A stretch of 64,000 nt of DNA from Streptomyces sp. CA-278952 (lineage in GTDB: Bacteria; Actinomycetota; Actinomycetes; Streptomycetales; Streptomycetaceae), in assembly GCF_028747205.1 (NCBI RefSeq), contig NZ_CP112880.1, positions 6,510,001 through 6,574,000 on the forward strand. Direction: 5' to 3'. Each line of letters begins with the position of its first letter. Position 1 is the stretch's first letter. The position numbers and the translations under genes are program-made. The notes beneath the pieces are model-generated. The model was given only the letters and a program-made list of their open reading frames with translations. It ran no database searches and was not told the DNA's origin. This document shows, piece by piece, positions 34,044 through 42,799 of this stretch.

Positions 34044-35758
34044 TTGGCCTCCTGGTCGACATGGACAACAGCTGCTTCCCCGAGCCCTTGGGGCTTTGCG
34101 TCAGCGGACCGGGCAATTTCAAGACCCTGGGCGGGCCTTGCTTCAGCGGACCCGGCCATCTCAAGCCCCTCCGGCGATTGAGGAGCGGGGTCCGGGGCAG
34201 CGCCCCGGCTCGCCGAACCACCCGCACCCGCACCCGCGTCGGCCCCCGGCAGGGCCGGCGCCCCCGGCGGCACGAACGGCAACCCCGCAGGCGCACCCTT
34301 CTCGATCAACCGCCACAACGCGTCCGTGTCCGCGTGCTCCTCCACCAGATCCCCCAGCCGATCCAGCTGCTCCTCCCGCAACACCCCGAAACTCGTGTCC
34401 GGCGCCGGCACGAACCGCCGCCCGGCGGCCCTGGCCACCTCCACCAGGAACCGCCGCCGGAACGCGTCGCTCTCCAGCGACCCGTGCCAGTGCGTCCCCC
34501 ACACCGCCCCCACCCGGCACCCGTCGAGGAACGGCTCCCCGCCCCGCACGTCGGCCACCCCGTGGTGGATCTCGTACCCCTCCACCGGCTCGCCCAGCGC
34601 CGTACCGACCGGCCGGGCCAGCGTCTTGTCCCGGTCGAAGCGGACGCGCACCGGCAGCAGCCCGAGCCCGTCCACGACGCCGGCCCGCGACTCCACCTCG
34701 TCCTCGATCCGCTCGCCGAGCACCTGGAACCCGCCGCAGATCCCCAGCACCGGCCGGCCCTCCGCGGCCCTCCGCACCAGCGCGTCCGCGAGGCCCCGCT
34801 CGCGCAGCCAGGCCAGCGCCTTCACCGTGCCGCGCGTCCCGGGCACGATCACCAGGTCCGCGTCGGCCAGCTCCTCCGCCCGGTCCACGAACCGCACGAC
34901 GACGCCCGGTTCGGCGGCCAGCGCGTCCACGTCCGTGAAGTTCGACATCAGCGGCACGGCGCAGACCGCCACCCGCAGCACGTCCTCGCCGTGCGGGGGA
35001 GCCACGACCGACTCCCGGACCGCACCCCGCAGGGACACCCGCAGGCCGTCCTCCTCGTCGATACCGAGCCCGTGGGCGTAGGGCAGCACCCCGTACGTCC
35101 GCCGCCCGGTCAGCCCGTACAGCATGTCCAGGCCCGGCTCCAGGAGTGAGACGTCGCCCCGGAACTTGTTCACCAGATACCCCGCGACCAGCGCCTGGTC
35201 CTCGGGTCCCAGCAGCGCCGTCGTCCCGAAGAACGACGCGAAGACGCCGCCCCGGTCGATGTCCCCCACCACCAGGACGGGGAACTGCGCGGCCCGTGCG
35301 ATTCCCATGTTCACGATGTCCGTGCGCCGCAGATTGATCTCGGCCGGGGACCCGGCGCCTTCACAGATCACGGCGTCGTAGGCCGACCTCAGCTCCTCCA
35401 GACAGCCCGTCACCGTCCCGAGCAGCGTTTCCTGCCGCCCTCCGTGGTAGCCCCGGGCGCTCATCTCTCCCACCGGCTTGCCCATCAGCACGACCTGGCT
35501 GGACCGGTCGCTGCCGGGTTTCAGCAGCACCGGGTTCATCAGCGCCGTCGGCTCCACCCGGGCGGCCTGCGCCTGCATCGCCTGGGCCCGCCCGATCTCC
35601 GCGCCCTGGCGGGTCACGAAGGAGTTCAGGGACATGTTCTGGGCCTTGAAGGGCGCGACCTTCACGCCCCGGCGCACCAGCCACCGGCAGATGCCCGCCG
35701 TGACGACGCTCTTGCCCGCGTCCGATGTGGTCCCCGCGACCAGCAGCCCGCCGCTCAT
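34040..35758 (-). CDS. cobQ: Cobyric acid synthase
   Basis: This 572-residue enzyme amidates side chains b, d, e and g of adenosylcobyrinate diamide to give cobyric acid. The N-terminal ATPase has GTTSDAGKS and [11 protein letters not shown]. The glutaminase domain has its cysteine in [11 protein letters not shown] and His in YEIHHG. CobQ proteins normally end near residue 490. Here about 70 further residues form a low-complexity tail containing repeated [16 protein letters not shown] units encoded by a dispersed Streptomyces-type repeat. The tail is genuinely in frame, because its stop overlaps the chelatase GTG. Confidence 0.95.
   Translation of the reverse strand: MSGGLLVAGTTSDAGKSVVTAGICRWLVRRGVKVAPFKAQNMSLNSFVTRQGAEIGRAQAMQAQAARVEPTALMNPVLLKPGSDRSSQVVLMGKPVGEMSARGYHGGRQETLLGTVTGCLEELRSAYDAVICEGAGSPAEINLRRTDIVNMGIARAAQFPVLVVGDIDRGGVFASFFGTTALLGPEDQALVAGYLVNKFRGDVSLLEPGLDMLYGLTGRRTYGVLPYAHGLGIDEEDGLRVSLRGAVRESVVAPPHGEDVLRVAVCAVPLMSNFTDVDALAAEPGVVVRFVDRAEELADADLVIVPGTRGTVKALAWLRERGLADALVRRAAEGRPVLGICGGFQVLGERIEDEVESRAGVVDGLGLLPVRVRFDRDKTLARPVGTALGEPVEGYEIHHGVADVRGGEPFLDGCRVGAVWGTHWHGSLESDAFRRRFLVEVARAAGRRFVPAPDTSFGVLREEQLDRLGDLVEEHADTDALWRLIEKGAPAGLPFVPPGAPALPGADAGAGAGGSASRGAAPDPAPQSPEGLEMAGSAEARPAQGLEIARSADAKPQGLGEAAVVHVDQEAK
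34086..34208. repeat. Streptomyces-type dispersed repeat within the cobQ 3' end
   Basis: Two degenerate copies of about 42 bp share CAGCGGACC and end TCAAG. A third element follows, with CTCCGGCGATTGAGGAGCGG and a hairpin CCGGGGC/GCCCCGG (34192-34208). The last part looks like a repeat I know from many Streptomyces intergenic regions. Here it lies inside coding sequence. Confidence 0.65.
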
Positions 35759-35807
35759 GCCCGCTCCCGTTCCCGTACCGCGTTCCGTGCCGGACCGTTC
35801 ATGACCG

Positions 35808-36779
35808 TCACCGCTTCCGTCCTGTCGACGACCGCCCCGCGACCACGCGTCCCACGACCATCCGCCCCGCCACGCACACGCCGAGGGCCAGCGTGCTCAC
35901 CCGGCGCGACAGCCGTACCGCGCGTTCGATGTCCGCGCCCCGCACGTCCCGCCCGGACGCCCCGTTCAGCACCGGCCGGTGCTCGACGCGCCCCGCGTAC
36001 GCCAAGGTCCCGCCCAGCCGTACGCCGAGCGCCCCCGCGAACGCGGCCTCCACCGGCCCCGCGTTCGGGCTCGGGTGACGCCCCGCGTCCGCCCTCCAGG
36101 CGCGTACGGCCTCCCGGGGCCGCCCGCCGCCCGCCACGGCCAGGGCGGCCGTCAGCCGGGCGCCGGGCCATCCCGCGAGGTCGTCCAGGCGGGCCGAGGC
36201 CCAGCCGTAACGGCGGTAGCGGGGCGACTTGTGGCCGACCATCGCGTCGAGCGTGTTCACCGCCCGGAAGCCGACGAGCCCCGGCACCCCGCCGATCGCC
36301 CCCCACACCAGCGCGCCGACGACGGCGTCCGAGGTGTTCTCGGCGACCGACTCGACGACCGCGCGGGCGATGCCCGGACCGTCCAGGGAGTGCGGATCGC
36401 GGCCGCACAGGTGCGGCAGCCGCTCCCGCGCCACCTCCAGGTCACCGGCGGCCAGGGCGCCGCCGATCGCGCGGGCCTCCCGCCCCAGCGACGTTCCCCC
36501 GACGACGGACCAGGCGGTGGCGGCGGTGAGCGCGACGGCGAGCGCGGGGCGCCCCCGCACGGCGCGCGCGGTCAGCGCGGCGGCCCCCACGGCGCCTCCG
36601 GCGCAGACGAGGGTGTGCAGCGTGCCCCGGCCCCGGTCGTCTCGCCACAGCAGGGACTCCACCCGCGCGGCGGCGCGGCCGAATCCGGCGACGGGGTGGC
36701 CCCGGCGGGGGTCGCCGAGCAAGGCGTCGGCGATCATCCCGGCCGTGGCGCCGTACGCGAAAACGCGGTCGGCACGCAC
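35808..36779 (-). CDS. cobD: Adenosylcobinamide-phosphate synthase (CobD/CbiB)
   Basis: This 323-residue integral membrane protein attaches aminopropanol or its phosphate to adenosylcobyric acid. Family landmarks include [13 protein letters not shown] at the start, [16 protein letters not shown] in the middle, [28 protein letters not shown] and [16 protein letters not shown]. About five hydrophobic segments are present. The GTG at 36779 gives [11 protein letters not shown]. It is the first gene behind the cobalamin riboswitch, so it and the downstream cob genes should be repressed when B12 is plentiful. CobQ starts about 50 nt after its stop. Confidence 0.93.
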   Translation of the reverse strand: MRADRVFAYGATAGMIADALLGDPRRGHPVAGFGRAAARVESLLWRDDRGRGTLHTLVCAGGAVGAAALTARAVRGRPALAVALTAATAWSVVGGTSLGREARAIGGALAAGDLEVARERLPHLCGRDPHSLDGPGIARAVVESVAENTSDAVVGALVWGAIGGVPGLVGFRAVNTLDAMVGHKSPRYRRYGWASARLDDLAGWPGARLTAALAVAGGGRPREAVRAWRADAGRHPSPNAGPVEAAFAGALGVRLGGTLAYAGRVEHRPVLNGASGRDVRGADIERAVRLSRRVSTLALGVCVAGRMVVGRVVAGRSSTGRKR

Positions 36780-36904
36780 GGCTCAGCCGGTCGCGGGGAG
36801 AGATGTTCCGGCGCGAGGGCCTGACGTGGGGGGCATGGGAAGCGGCGCACGGCGGCCGGGCATGGCGTTGTCCTCACTCAGGGTCCGCGCCCTGGTTCGA
36901 CGTG

Positions 36905-37095
36905 ACCGGCGACGAGAGTCTCCTGGCTTCCGGATCCGCGGTTCCCCCGGCCTTCCAGCCCACGTGAGCGGGCCGTGACGTTCCGGTGTGGGGGAGCGCT
37001 CCCCGGTGACAGTGGCGGGACCGCGCCGGATTCGCACCGGCTTCCTCTGCTGTCGCCGTAAATGGCTCCGGCAGTCCACCACGCCCCGCGAACAA
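36905..37095 (-). promoter_or_regulatory. Cobalamin (B12) riboswitch
   Basis: Read on the minus strand, the leader contains AGCCGGTGCGAATCCGG and then GGTCCCGCCACTGTCACCGG, the B12-box core. Downstream it has GCCAGGAGAC, the 3' signature. The order and spacing match the cobalamin riboswitch class. It ends about 125 nt before the cobD start codon and should lower expression of the cob operon when adenosylcobalamin binds. The 5' boundary is approximate. Confidence 0.93.
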
Positions 37096-37144
37096 CCGTC
37101 AACTCGCTGTTGACCTGCGAGGCTCCACTGTGCGCAGACGCACA

Positions 37145-37178
37145 TCGGGCCGGACACACGAGGGTGTGTCCGGCCCGA
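37145..37178. terminator. Terminator after the pit operon
   Basis: Perfect 15-bp arms (TCGGGCCGGACACAC and its complement) close a GAGG loop. The hairpin is 20 nt beyond the stop of the small membrane gene and directly upstream of the riboswitch, so it separates the phosphate and cobalamin units. Confidence 0.88.
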
Positions 37179-37197
37179 GAGAGTGCGGGGTACGGGG

Positions 37198-37428
37198 TCA
37201 GGCGACGATCAGGTAGATCCCGTACGCGACCGCCGCCACGCACGCCGCGAAGCAGGCGTACGCGCCGGTGCGCGCCAGCGCGACCGACCCTCCGGAGGCG
37301 CTGCTTCCGGCCGTGGCGGACTGCTTGGAGAGGGCGACGATGCCCAGGGTGAAGAGGCCGACCAGCGCGACGGTGACCACGAGGCTGACACCGAACACGG
37401 AGGCGAGAGCTGCCCAGTCGATTTTCAT
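37198..37428 (-). CDS. Small two-TM membrane protein downstream of pit
   Basis: This 76-residue protein has two hydrophobic helices (about 8-32 and 53-75), with a short Ser/Ala/Gly-rich loop between them. It starts 12 nt after the Pit permease stop and ends just before a terminator, so it is the second gene of a two-gene operon under the PHO box. An accessory role in phosphate transport is likely from context. No motif points to a mechanism. Confidence 0.8.
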   Translation of the reverse strand: MKIDWAALASVFGVSLVVTVALVGLFTLGIVALSKQSATAGSSASGGSVALARTGAYACFAACVAAVAYGIYLIVA

Positions 37429-37440
37429 GCGGATCTGTCC

Positions 37441-38703
37441 TTACACCTTGGCCGGCGGCCGGGCCGGGTCGTCGGGCGACGGGGCCGGGGCCGGGACGGC
37501 GGTTGCGAGGTCGGCGGCAGGGCCGCCGATGGGCGGCGGCTGGACCGCCGCCATGGCGGTGGTGACGACGCCCTGGGGCTCGCCCTCCCCGTCCGTGTCG
37601 TTGACGTTGGTGTGGTCCACCGGCTGACGGCGTGAGGCCACCCAGATGGCGAACGAACCGCCCACCAGGATGACCGCCGTGACGGCGATGCCCCAGGGAC
37701 CCTGCTTGGTCAGGAACTCGGCGCCCGCGCCGATCAGACCGGCCGCCGGGAGCGTCAGCCCCCAGGCGACGAACATCCGGGTGGCGGTGGACCAGCGGAC
37801 CACGCCCCCCTTGCGGCCGAGGCCCGCGCCCATGACGGCGCCGGAGCAGGACTGGGTGGTGGAGAGGGAGAAGCCGAGGTGCGAGGAGGCCAGGATGACC
37901 GTCGCAGCACTGGTCTGAGCGGCGAAGCCCTGCGGCGGCTGGAGGTCGGTCAGCCCCTTGCCCATCGTGCGGATGATGCGCCAGCCGCCGAGGTAGGTGC
38001 CGAGCGCGATGGCCACACCGGCGGAGACGATGACCCACAGCGGCGGGTTGGAGCCAGGGGCGAGGACGCCGCTGGTGACCAGGGCCAGCGTGATGATGCC
38101 CATCGTCTTCTGTGCGTCGTTGGTGCCGTGGGCGAGCGAGACGAGACCGGCGGAGGCGATCTGTCCGGTCCGGTAGCCCTTGGCCGTCGACTTCAGCTGG
38201 CCCTCGTCGGTGACGTTCCGGTTGATCCGGTACGTCAGTCGCGTGGCCAGCATCGCGGCGAGGCCGGCGACCAGCGGGGCGGCGATCGCCGGGAGCAGCA
38301 CCTTGGTGACGACGGTGCCGCCGTTGATCGAGGACCAGCCGGCCGACATGACCGCGGCGCCGATCAGACCGCCGAACAGGGCGTGGGACGAGCTGGAGGG
38401 CAGGCCGACCAGCCAGGTCAGGAGATTCCACAGGATGGCGCCGACGAGCGCCGCGAAGATGACCTCGGTTCTGATGCCGTCCTCGTTGACGATCCCGCCG
38501 GAGATCGTCTTGGCGACCTCCACCGACAGGAACGCGCCGATCAGGTTGAGAACGGCGGACATCGCCACCGCTGTCTTGGGTTTCAGGGCGCCGGTCGAGA
38601 TGGTGGTCGCCATCGCGTTGGCGGTGTCGTGGAAACCGTTCGTGAAATCGAACACGAGAGCTGTCACGACCACAATCGCAAGCAGCAGCGTGATGTGTTC
38701 CAT
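37441..38703 (-). CDS. pitH2: Low-affinity inorganic phosphate permease (Pit family)
   Basis: This 420-residue membrane protein of the PiT family has the two inverted-repeat signature regions FDFTNGFHDTANAMA (N-terminal) and LAHGTNDAQKTMGI (middle), plus GFSLSTTQSCSGAVMG. It has about 10-11 hydrophobic segments and a disordered, Pro/Ala-rich cytosolic tail. It imports phosphate as a metal-phosphate complex with protons. A strong PHO box 48-70 nt upstream implies direct PhoP control. The symbol reflects similarity of context to S. coelicolor pitH2, recalled from memory. Confidence 0.9.
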   Translation of the reverse strand: MEHITLLLAIVVVTALVFDFTNGFHDTANAMATTISTGALKPKTAVAMSAVLNLIGAFLSVEVAKTISGGIVNEDGIRTEVIFAALVGAILWNLLTWLVGLPSSSSHALFGGLIGAAVMSAGWSSINGGTVVTKVLLPAIAAPLVAGLAAMLATRLTYRINRNVTDEGQLKSTAKGYRTGQIASAGLVSLAHGTNDAQKTMGIITLALVTSGVLAPGSNPPLWVIVSAGVAIALGTYLGGWRIIRTMGKGLTDLQPPQGFAAQTSAATVILASSHLGFSLSTTQSCSGAVMGAGLGRKGGVVRWSTATRMFVAWGLTLPAAGLIGAGAEFLTKQGPWGIAVTAVILVGGSFAIWVASRRQPVDHTNVNDTDGEGEPQGVVTTAMAAVQPPPIGGPAADLATAVPAPAPSPDDPARPPAKV

Positions 38704-38740
38704 TTACCCAGGCAATCGTTCGACGTCAGTGGCACGTGGA

Positions 38741-38772
38741 CCGTAGGCAACCTGGATGAACGGAAGATGAAC
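38741..38772 (-). promoter_or_regulatory. PHO box (PhoP operator) upstream of pitH2
   Basis: On the minus strand, GTTCATCTTCC is followed directly by GTTCATCCAGG and then a weaker GTTGCC-like half-unit. These are 11-nt direct repeats matching the Streptomyces PhoP consensus GTTCACC with 4-nt spacers. The position suits activation of pitH2 under phosphate limitation. Confidence 0.85.
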
Positions 38773-38980
38773 TGAGCAGGGCATTGCGGTGACCCCAAAC
38801 GGAGTGTGTTGCCTCCGCTTGTCCGTGGAGGGGGCTGCGTGATGTCTGAGGGGCGGGGCGTGGGCTGCCCTCTGCCACTAGTTGGCGAACATTTTGAACG
38901 GTTGTTCGGCACCCGGAAGAGACCTCCGTCACCTGTCATGTGACGTTCCGGTTGCGCCTCTTGACCCCTACGCTCGCCCC

Positions 38981-39640
38981 ATGAGCGAGCAGTACCCGGA
39001 ATCCATCGGCCGGACCTGGCTGGACGTCGTCGAGACCGCCCGCCGCAGCGCGGCGGACGGCCTGGTCGTCGGCACCTCGGGCAATGTGTCGGCACGCGTC
39101 GGCGACCTGGTCCTGGTCACGCCCAGCGGGGTGCCCTACGACCGGCTCGGCCCCCGGGACGCGGTCGGAGTCGATCTGGAGGGCCGCCAGATCCTCGGCG
39201 ACCTCGGGCCGACCAGCGAACTCCCCCTCCACCTGGCCGTCTACCGCTCCACCGACGCCGCCGCCGTGGTCCACACCCACGCCGTGCACGCCACCGCCGT
39301 CTCCACCCTCGTCACCGAGGTGCCGCTCGTCCACTACGCCGCGGCCGTCCTCGGCGGCCCCGTCCGCACCGCCGCCTACGCCCGCTACGGCACCCCGGAA
39401 CTGGCCGAGGCCATGCTCGGGGCCCTGGAGGACCGCACCGGCTGTCTGCTGGCCAACCACGGCACCGTCACCTACGGCGACACGCTCGACCAGGCCTACG
39501 AGCGCACCGCCCAACTGGAGTGGCTCTGCCGCCTCTGGCTCACCGCGAGCTCCGTGCCCGGCCGCACCCCGGCCCTGCTCGACACGGCCCAGCTGGACGA
39601 GGTGACGGAAGCGCTCAAGGGATACGGCCAGCCCGGCTGA
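38981..39640 (+). CDS. Class II aldolase/adducin-family protein
   Basis: This 219-residue protein resembles L-fuculose-phosphate aldolase and its relatives. The zinc ligands are in VVHTHAVHATA (HTH...H) and a later LLANHGTVTYG. The phosphate-binding GTSGNVSARV is at about 30 and the catalytic Glu is in PTSELPLHLAVY. The ATG at 38981 gives MSEQYPES; upstream codons lack a ribosome-binding site. It stands alone, and its sugar-phosphate substrate cannot be told from sequence. Confidence 0.88.
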   Translation: MSEQYPESIGRTWLDVVETARRSAADGLVVGTSGNVSARVGDLVLVTPSGVPYDRLGPRDAVGVDLEGRQILGDLGPTSELPLHLAVYRSTDAAAVVHTHAVHATAVSTLVTEVPLVHYAAAVLGGPVRTAAYARYGTPELAEAMLGALEDRTGCLLANHGTVTYGDTLDQAYERTAQLEWLCRLWLTASSVPGRTPALLDTAQLDEVTEALKGYGQPG

Positions 39641-39760
39641 TCCGCGCACCGAGCCCGCCCCCGGCGCCTCGCGGACCACCGGAGCCATGGTCCGGCCCGC
39701 GTCCGCCCCGGACGGCCCCGCCCACTGGCAGCCCGCCTCCCGCCGCACGACACTGGAGCG

Positions 39761-40888
39761 GTGCGCCCGGTAACCGCGACGGCAACGGCCGTCACCACGA
39801 TCCTCGGCGTCGGTGCGACAGCGGTCGCGGCCGGCCGGTACGCCAGCGACGTCGCCCTCAAGGCGGCGCCCGGACGTCCCCTCCCCGCCGACCGCAGACT
39901 CACCGTGCACGCCACGGCGGCCGGACAGGTCACCCTGACCCGGTCCTTCTCGGCGCTCAGGCCCGGCACCTACGGCCTGTCCGGACCCAGCGTCCACGCG
40001 GTCGTCGGGCCCGTCGTCGAAGGGGCCTCCCAGGCCGCCGACACCGTCGTCCGCAGGCTGGAGAGCGTCGGCCGGGGGCTCCTCGAACCGGGCGTGAAAG
40101 TGCGGCTCACCCCCGCGCTGTACGACGGTGACCCGAGCGCCGACCTGGGCCTGGACCACCAGGAGGTCGAGATCCCCGGCGAGCTGGGAACCCTGCCCGC
40201 CTGGTACGTCCCCGGCGCCCGCGACACGTGGGTCATCACCGTGCACGGCCTCGGCACCACCCGGGCCCACCCCATGAACCTGATGCCGTTCCTGCGCGGA
40301 CAGGGCTTCCCCGTGCTCGACCTCGCCCACCGGGGCGACCCCGGAGCCCCCCGCCCCGCGGACGGCCTCGGCCACTTCGGCGCCTCCGAGTGGCGCGACC
40401 TCGACGCCGCCCTCCGCTGGGCCCTGCGCTACGGGGCCCGCAACGTGATCGTCCACGGCTGGTCCACCGGCGCCACCATGGCCCTGTACGCCGCGGTCGA
40501 GTCCCCGCTCCGCGACCGGATCAGCGGCCTCGTCCTCGACTCCCCGGTGCTGGACTGGGCGGTCACCCTGCGCGCCCTGGCCGCGGCCCGCGGCGTCCCG
40601 GGCGCCCTGCTGCCGCTCGCCGTCCGCGCCGCCCAGGGCAGGACCGGACTGAACGCCGCCCCGCTGCTGGAGACCTCGGCGCCCGCCTCCCTGCGCACCC
40701 CGACCCTGATCCTGCACGGCCCGGACGACACCATCGCCCCCTGGAGCTCCTCCCGCGAGCTCGCCGCCAGGCGCCCGGACGTGGTCAGCCTCCACGCCGT
40801 ACCGCAGGCTCCGCATGCGTCGATGTGGAACGCCGGCCCGGCCCGCTACGAAGAGACCCTGCGACGCTTCCTCACGCCCCTGATGTGA
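39761..40888 (+). CDS. Alpha/beta hydrolase
   Basis: This 375-residue protein has a hydrophobic N-terminal segment (about 8-25) that could be a signal anchor. An alpha/beta-hydrolase domain starts at about residue 155 (TWVITVHGLG). The nucleophile is in VIVHGWSTGATMAL (GWSTG), the acid is probably in LHGPDDTIAP and the His is in PQAPHASMW. Family members include esterases and peptidases acting on lipid-like substrates. The GTG at 39761 is the only upstream choice with a plausible site. The physiological substrate is unknown. Confidence 0.85.
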   Translation: MRPVTATATAVTTILGVGATAVAAGRYASDVALKAAPGRPLPADRRLTVHATAAGQVTLTRSFSALRPGTYGLSGPSVHAVVGPVVEGASQAADTVVRRLESVGRGLLEPGVKVRLTPALYDGDPSADLGLDHQEVEIPGELGTLPAWYVPGARDTWVITVHGLGTTRAHPMNLMPFLRGQGFPVLDLAHRGDPGAPRPADGLGHFGASEWRDLDAALRWALRYGARNVIVHGWSTGATMALYAAVESPLRDRISGLVLDSPVLDWAVTLRALAAARGVPGALLPLAVRAAQGRTGLNAAPLLETSAPASLRTPTLILHGPDDTIAPWSSSRELAARRPDVVSLHAVPQAPHASMWNAGPARYEETLRRFLTPLM

Positions 40889-40997
40889 GCCGATGGAGTG
40901 AACTCTCCCGCTTGCCGTCGCACCGGGGGAACCTTTCCCGTACCGGTGAAACGCCTTCCGTTTGGGCTTTCGGGCCGTCAGGGGCAAGACTGCTCCC

Positions 40998-42422
40998 GTG
41001 ACGTCCCGTACTCCGCGCGACTCCAGGCTGCGACTTGTCCGCCCGCGACCCCTCGCCACCGCCCGCAAGGCCGTGACGACCCGGCGTACCAGGCCGGCTC
41101 CCCGGCCCCCCGAGGGCACCCCGCCCCGGACGGAACTGGCGCGCCAGGCCAGGGCGGTACTCGCCGACGCCGTACGCATCGCCCACTGGGCGGCGGGCAC
41201 GCCGGGGCCGGGCACCGCCGCCCCGCTCGCGGCCCACGCCCTCGAACGGGCGGCCACCGCTCTGGAACTCTCCCCGGCGCAGGTCCGCGCCGGCTGGGAC
41301 CGGGCCCGGCTGGCCGGACTGATCGAACTGCACGGCGACACCGCCCGCCCCGGCTGGCGGCTGCGCGCCTGGGACCGGGACGACTCCGCCGTCCTGCGCG
41401 GCTGGGTGGCGCTCTTCGACGCCTGGTCGCTCGTCCACGCCGCACCCGCGGACATCGAGGCGGGGGCGGTCGCCGAAGCCGTCGAGGCCGTGCCGCAGGT
41501 GCTCTCCCTCCTCCAGCTCTCCGCGGGTCCCGTCACCGTCCCCGCCCTGCTGGACCTCCTCGGCCAGCGCGTCGCCGAACTCCGGGAGGAGCGCTGCGAA
41601 GTGCCCCTCGGACCCCGCAGAACCGCGCCCGCCACCCCGGCGGAGACCCCCGCCCGGGCAGCGGCGGCCGGGAACGGCGCCGGACCCGCCCGGAGCGCCG
41701 ACCTCAACGCCCTGCTGCTCGACTGGGCCCTGGAGGGCCTCGCCGCCGTCGGGGCGCTGACGCTCGGCAGAGGGCACGCCACCCTCACCCCGCTCGGCAA
41801 CTGGGCGGTCTGGGTCAAGCTGGAACAGATCTGCGTCGCCGCCCAGAGCCCGGCCGGGAACATCGAGCAGTCCGCCGCCGACATGCTCCTCGGCTGCGCC
41901 CGGCTCACCCCCGGCCCGGCCCGCGCCGAATACCGCGCCTGGCTCGCCGCCCGCACCGTCGGCAGCGCCGTCGCCGAACTGCTGGCCGTCGCCCGGGGCG
42001 AGGACGCGCTGCTGCGCGGACTGGCCTTCGAGGCGCTGAGGGTCGTCGGCGCCCCCGCCGAACCCGAGGTCCGGGCCGTGCTCGCCGAACCCTCGCTGCG
42101 GCCCTACGCGCTGCTCTGGCTCGCCGAGTACGAGGGCAACGACCCGGACGACGCCCAGGACGTCCTCAGCCGCGAGGAGGCCACCTGGCTCTGGGTCGAC
42201 ACCGCGGCGGCCGTCGCCGACCACGGCGAGACCGGGCTGCTGGTGCGCCACCTCGACTCCGCCGTCCAGGGCACCGTCCCGGCCCTGCTCGACGAGGTCA
42301 GGGCCGTCGGCCATCCGCGCACCGTCCAGGTCCTGGTCGCCCTGGCCGCGGCCCACCCGGACCCGGCCCTGGCCAAGGCGGTCCGCCGGGCCGCCTTCCA
42401 GGTGCACACCGGAGGAGCCTGA
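40998..42422 (+). CDS. Conserved hypothetical protein, helical (HEAT-like C-terminus)
   Basis: This 474-residue Ala/Leu-rich protein is soluble. The first 50 residues are basic and disordered, and the rest is largely helical. About residues 70-260 include a possible winged-helix segment (LSPAQVRAGWDRARLAGLI). The last 150 residues have a periodic Leu/Ala pattern like HEAT repeats (EALRVVGAPAEPEVRAVLA, then VPALLDEVRAVGHPRTVQVLVALA). I do not recognise a function. The GTG at 40998 was chosen over a codon 12 residues upstream. It is followed by a 377-nt non-coding gap. Confidence 0.7.
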   Translation: MTSRTPRDSRLRLVRPRPLATARKAVTTRRTRPAPRPPEGTPPRTELARQARAVLADAVRIAHWAAGTPGPGTAAPLAAHALERAATALELSPAQVRAGWDRARLAGLIELHGDTARPGWRLRAWDRDDSAVLRGWVALFDAWSLVHAAPADIEAGAVAEAVEAVPQVLSLLQLSAGPVTVPALLDLLGQRVAELREERCEVPLGPRRTAPATPAETPARAAAAGNGAGPARSADLNALLLDWALEGLAAVGALTLGRGHATLTPLGNWAVWVKLEQICVAAQSPAGNIEQSAADMLLGCARLTPGPARAEYRAWLAARTVGSAVAELLAVARGEDALLRGLAFEALRVVGAPAEPEVRAVLAEPSLRPYALLWLAEYEGNDPDDAQDVLSREEATWLWVDTAAAVADHGETGLLVRHLDSAVQGTVPALLDEVRAVGHPRTVQVLVALAAAHPDPALAKAVRRAAFQVHTGGA

Positions 42423-42702
42423 CCCGGGGCCCCGGGCGGCCCCGGGGGCGCCCGGGAAAGCCCGACCGCCGCCGCGCCGGAGGGCAGCCCGGCCCGCCCG
42501 GTCCGCTCAGCCGGACCCCGGGGCGTACGTCCCGAAGCCCGGCCGGACCCTATAGGTGTGATGTGCGTCTCAGTCTTCCGCCGGGCCCTGACAATGCCCT
42601 TCTGGGTCCGGCCCTCGCCGCGTCCAGGCGGGTGGAGCCCCGAGCCGGATATCGGCCGGTTCGTCCCGGCGAGCACGCGGAAAAGAAGTTGCGCACCGCC
42701 AG
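42423..42702. other. Non-coding gap upstream of the ABC-F leader region
   Basis: The region is GC-rich without a long plausible frame. A short AT-richer stretch at 42675-42702 precedes the -10-like TAGAAT. Apart from that I see no hairpin or repeat I would call. Confidence 0.5.
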
Positions 42703-42708
42703 TAGAAT
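42703..42708 (+). promoter_or_regulatory. -10 element for the ABC-F transcript
   Basis: TAGAAT is a near-consensus -10 hexamer in an otherwise GC-rich region. It lies seven to eight bases before the ATG of a tiny ORF, so a leaderless start is predicted. No good -35 hexamer lies at 17-18 nt. Confidence 0.55.
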
Positions 42709-42715
42709 GGGCTGT

Positions 42716-42739
42716 ATGGCTTTCCTCCTTGTGCATTAG
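42716..42739 (+). CDS. Candidate 7-residue leader peptide upstream of the ABC-F gene
   Basis: ATG followed by codons for AFLLVH and a TAG stop encodes MAFLLVH. It sits directly at the transcription start predicted from TAGAAT, so the mRNA would be leaderless. The stop is 60 nt before the GTG of the ABC-F gene, and the spacer contains CGGCG/CGCCG arms that could form a hairpin. Leader-peptide attenuation is a known mode of control for some ABC-F antibiotic-resistance genes. Here it is a hypothesis; the ORF may simply be fortuitous. Confidence 0.4.
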   Translation: MAFLLVH

Positions 42740-42799
42740 CGGCGTCGAGAGACCTCCGCCCTCGTCCCTCCGCCGTCCAAACTGCCCTGGAGTTTTTCC

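Noticed and set aside
36780..37095. GGTGCGAATCC considered as a tRNA T-arm
   Set aside because: It is the conserved GGTGCGAATCCGG core of a cobalamin riboswitch, and the rest of a tRNA is absent.
37145..37178. The strong hairpin considered as part of the B12 riboswitch
   Set aside because: Its position right after the pit operon stop and its separation from the B12-box core fit a terminator instead. The riboswitch signatures lie at 36905-37095.
38936..41956. A 1006-codon open frame on the - strand
   Set aside because: It is opposite the aldolase, hydrolase and conserved protein genes. It is low complexity with no motif, whereas the plus-strand proteins have recognisable folds.
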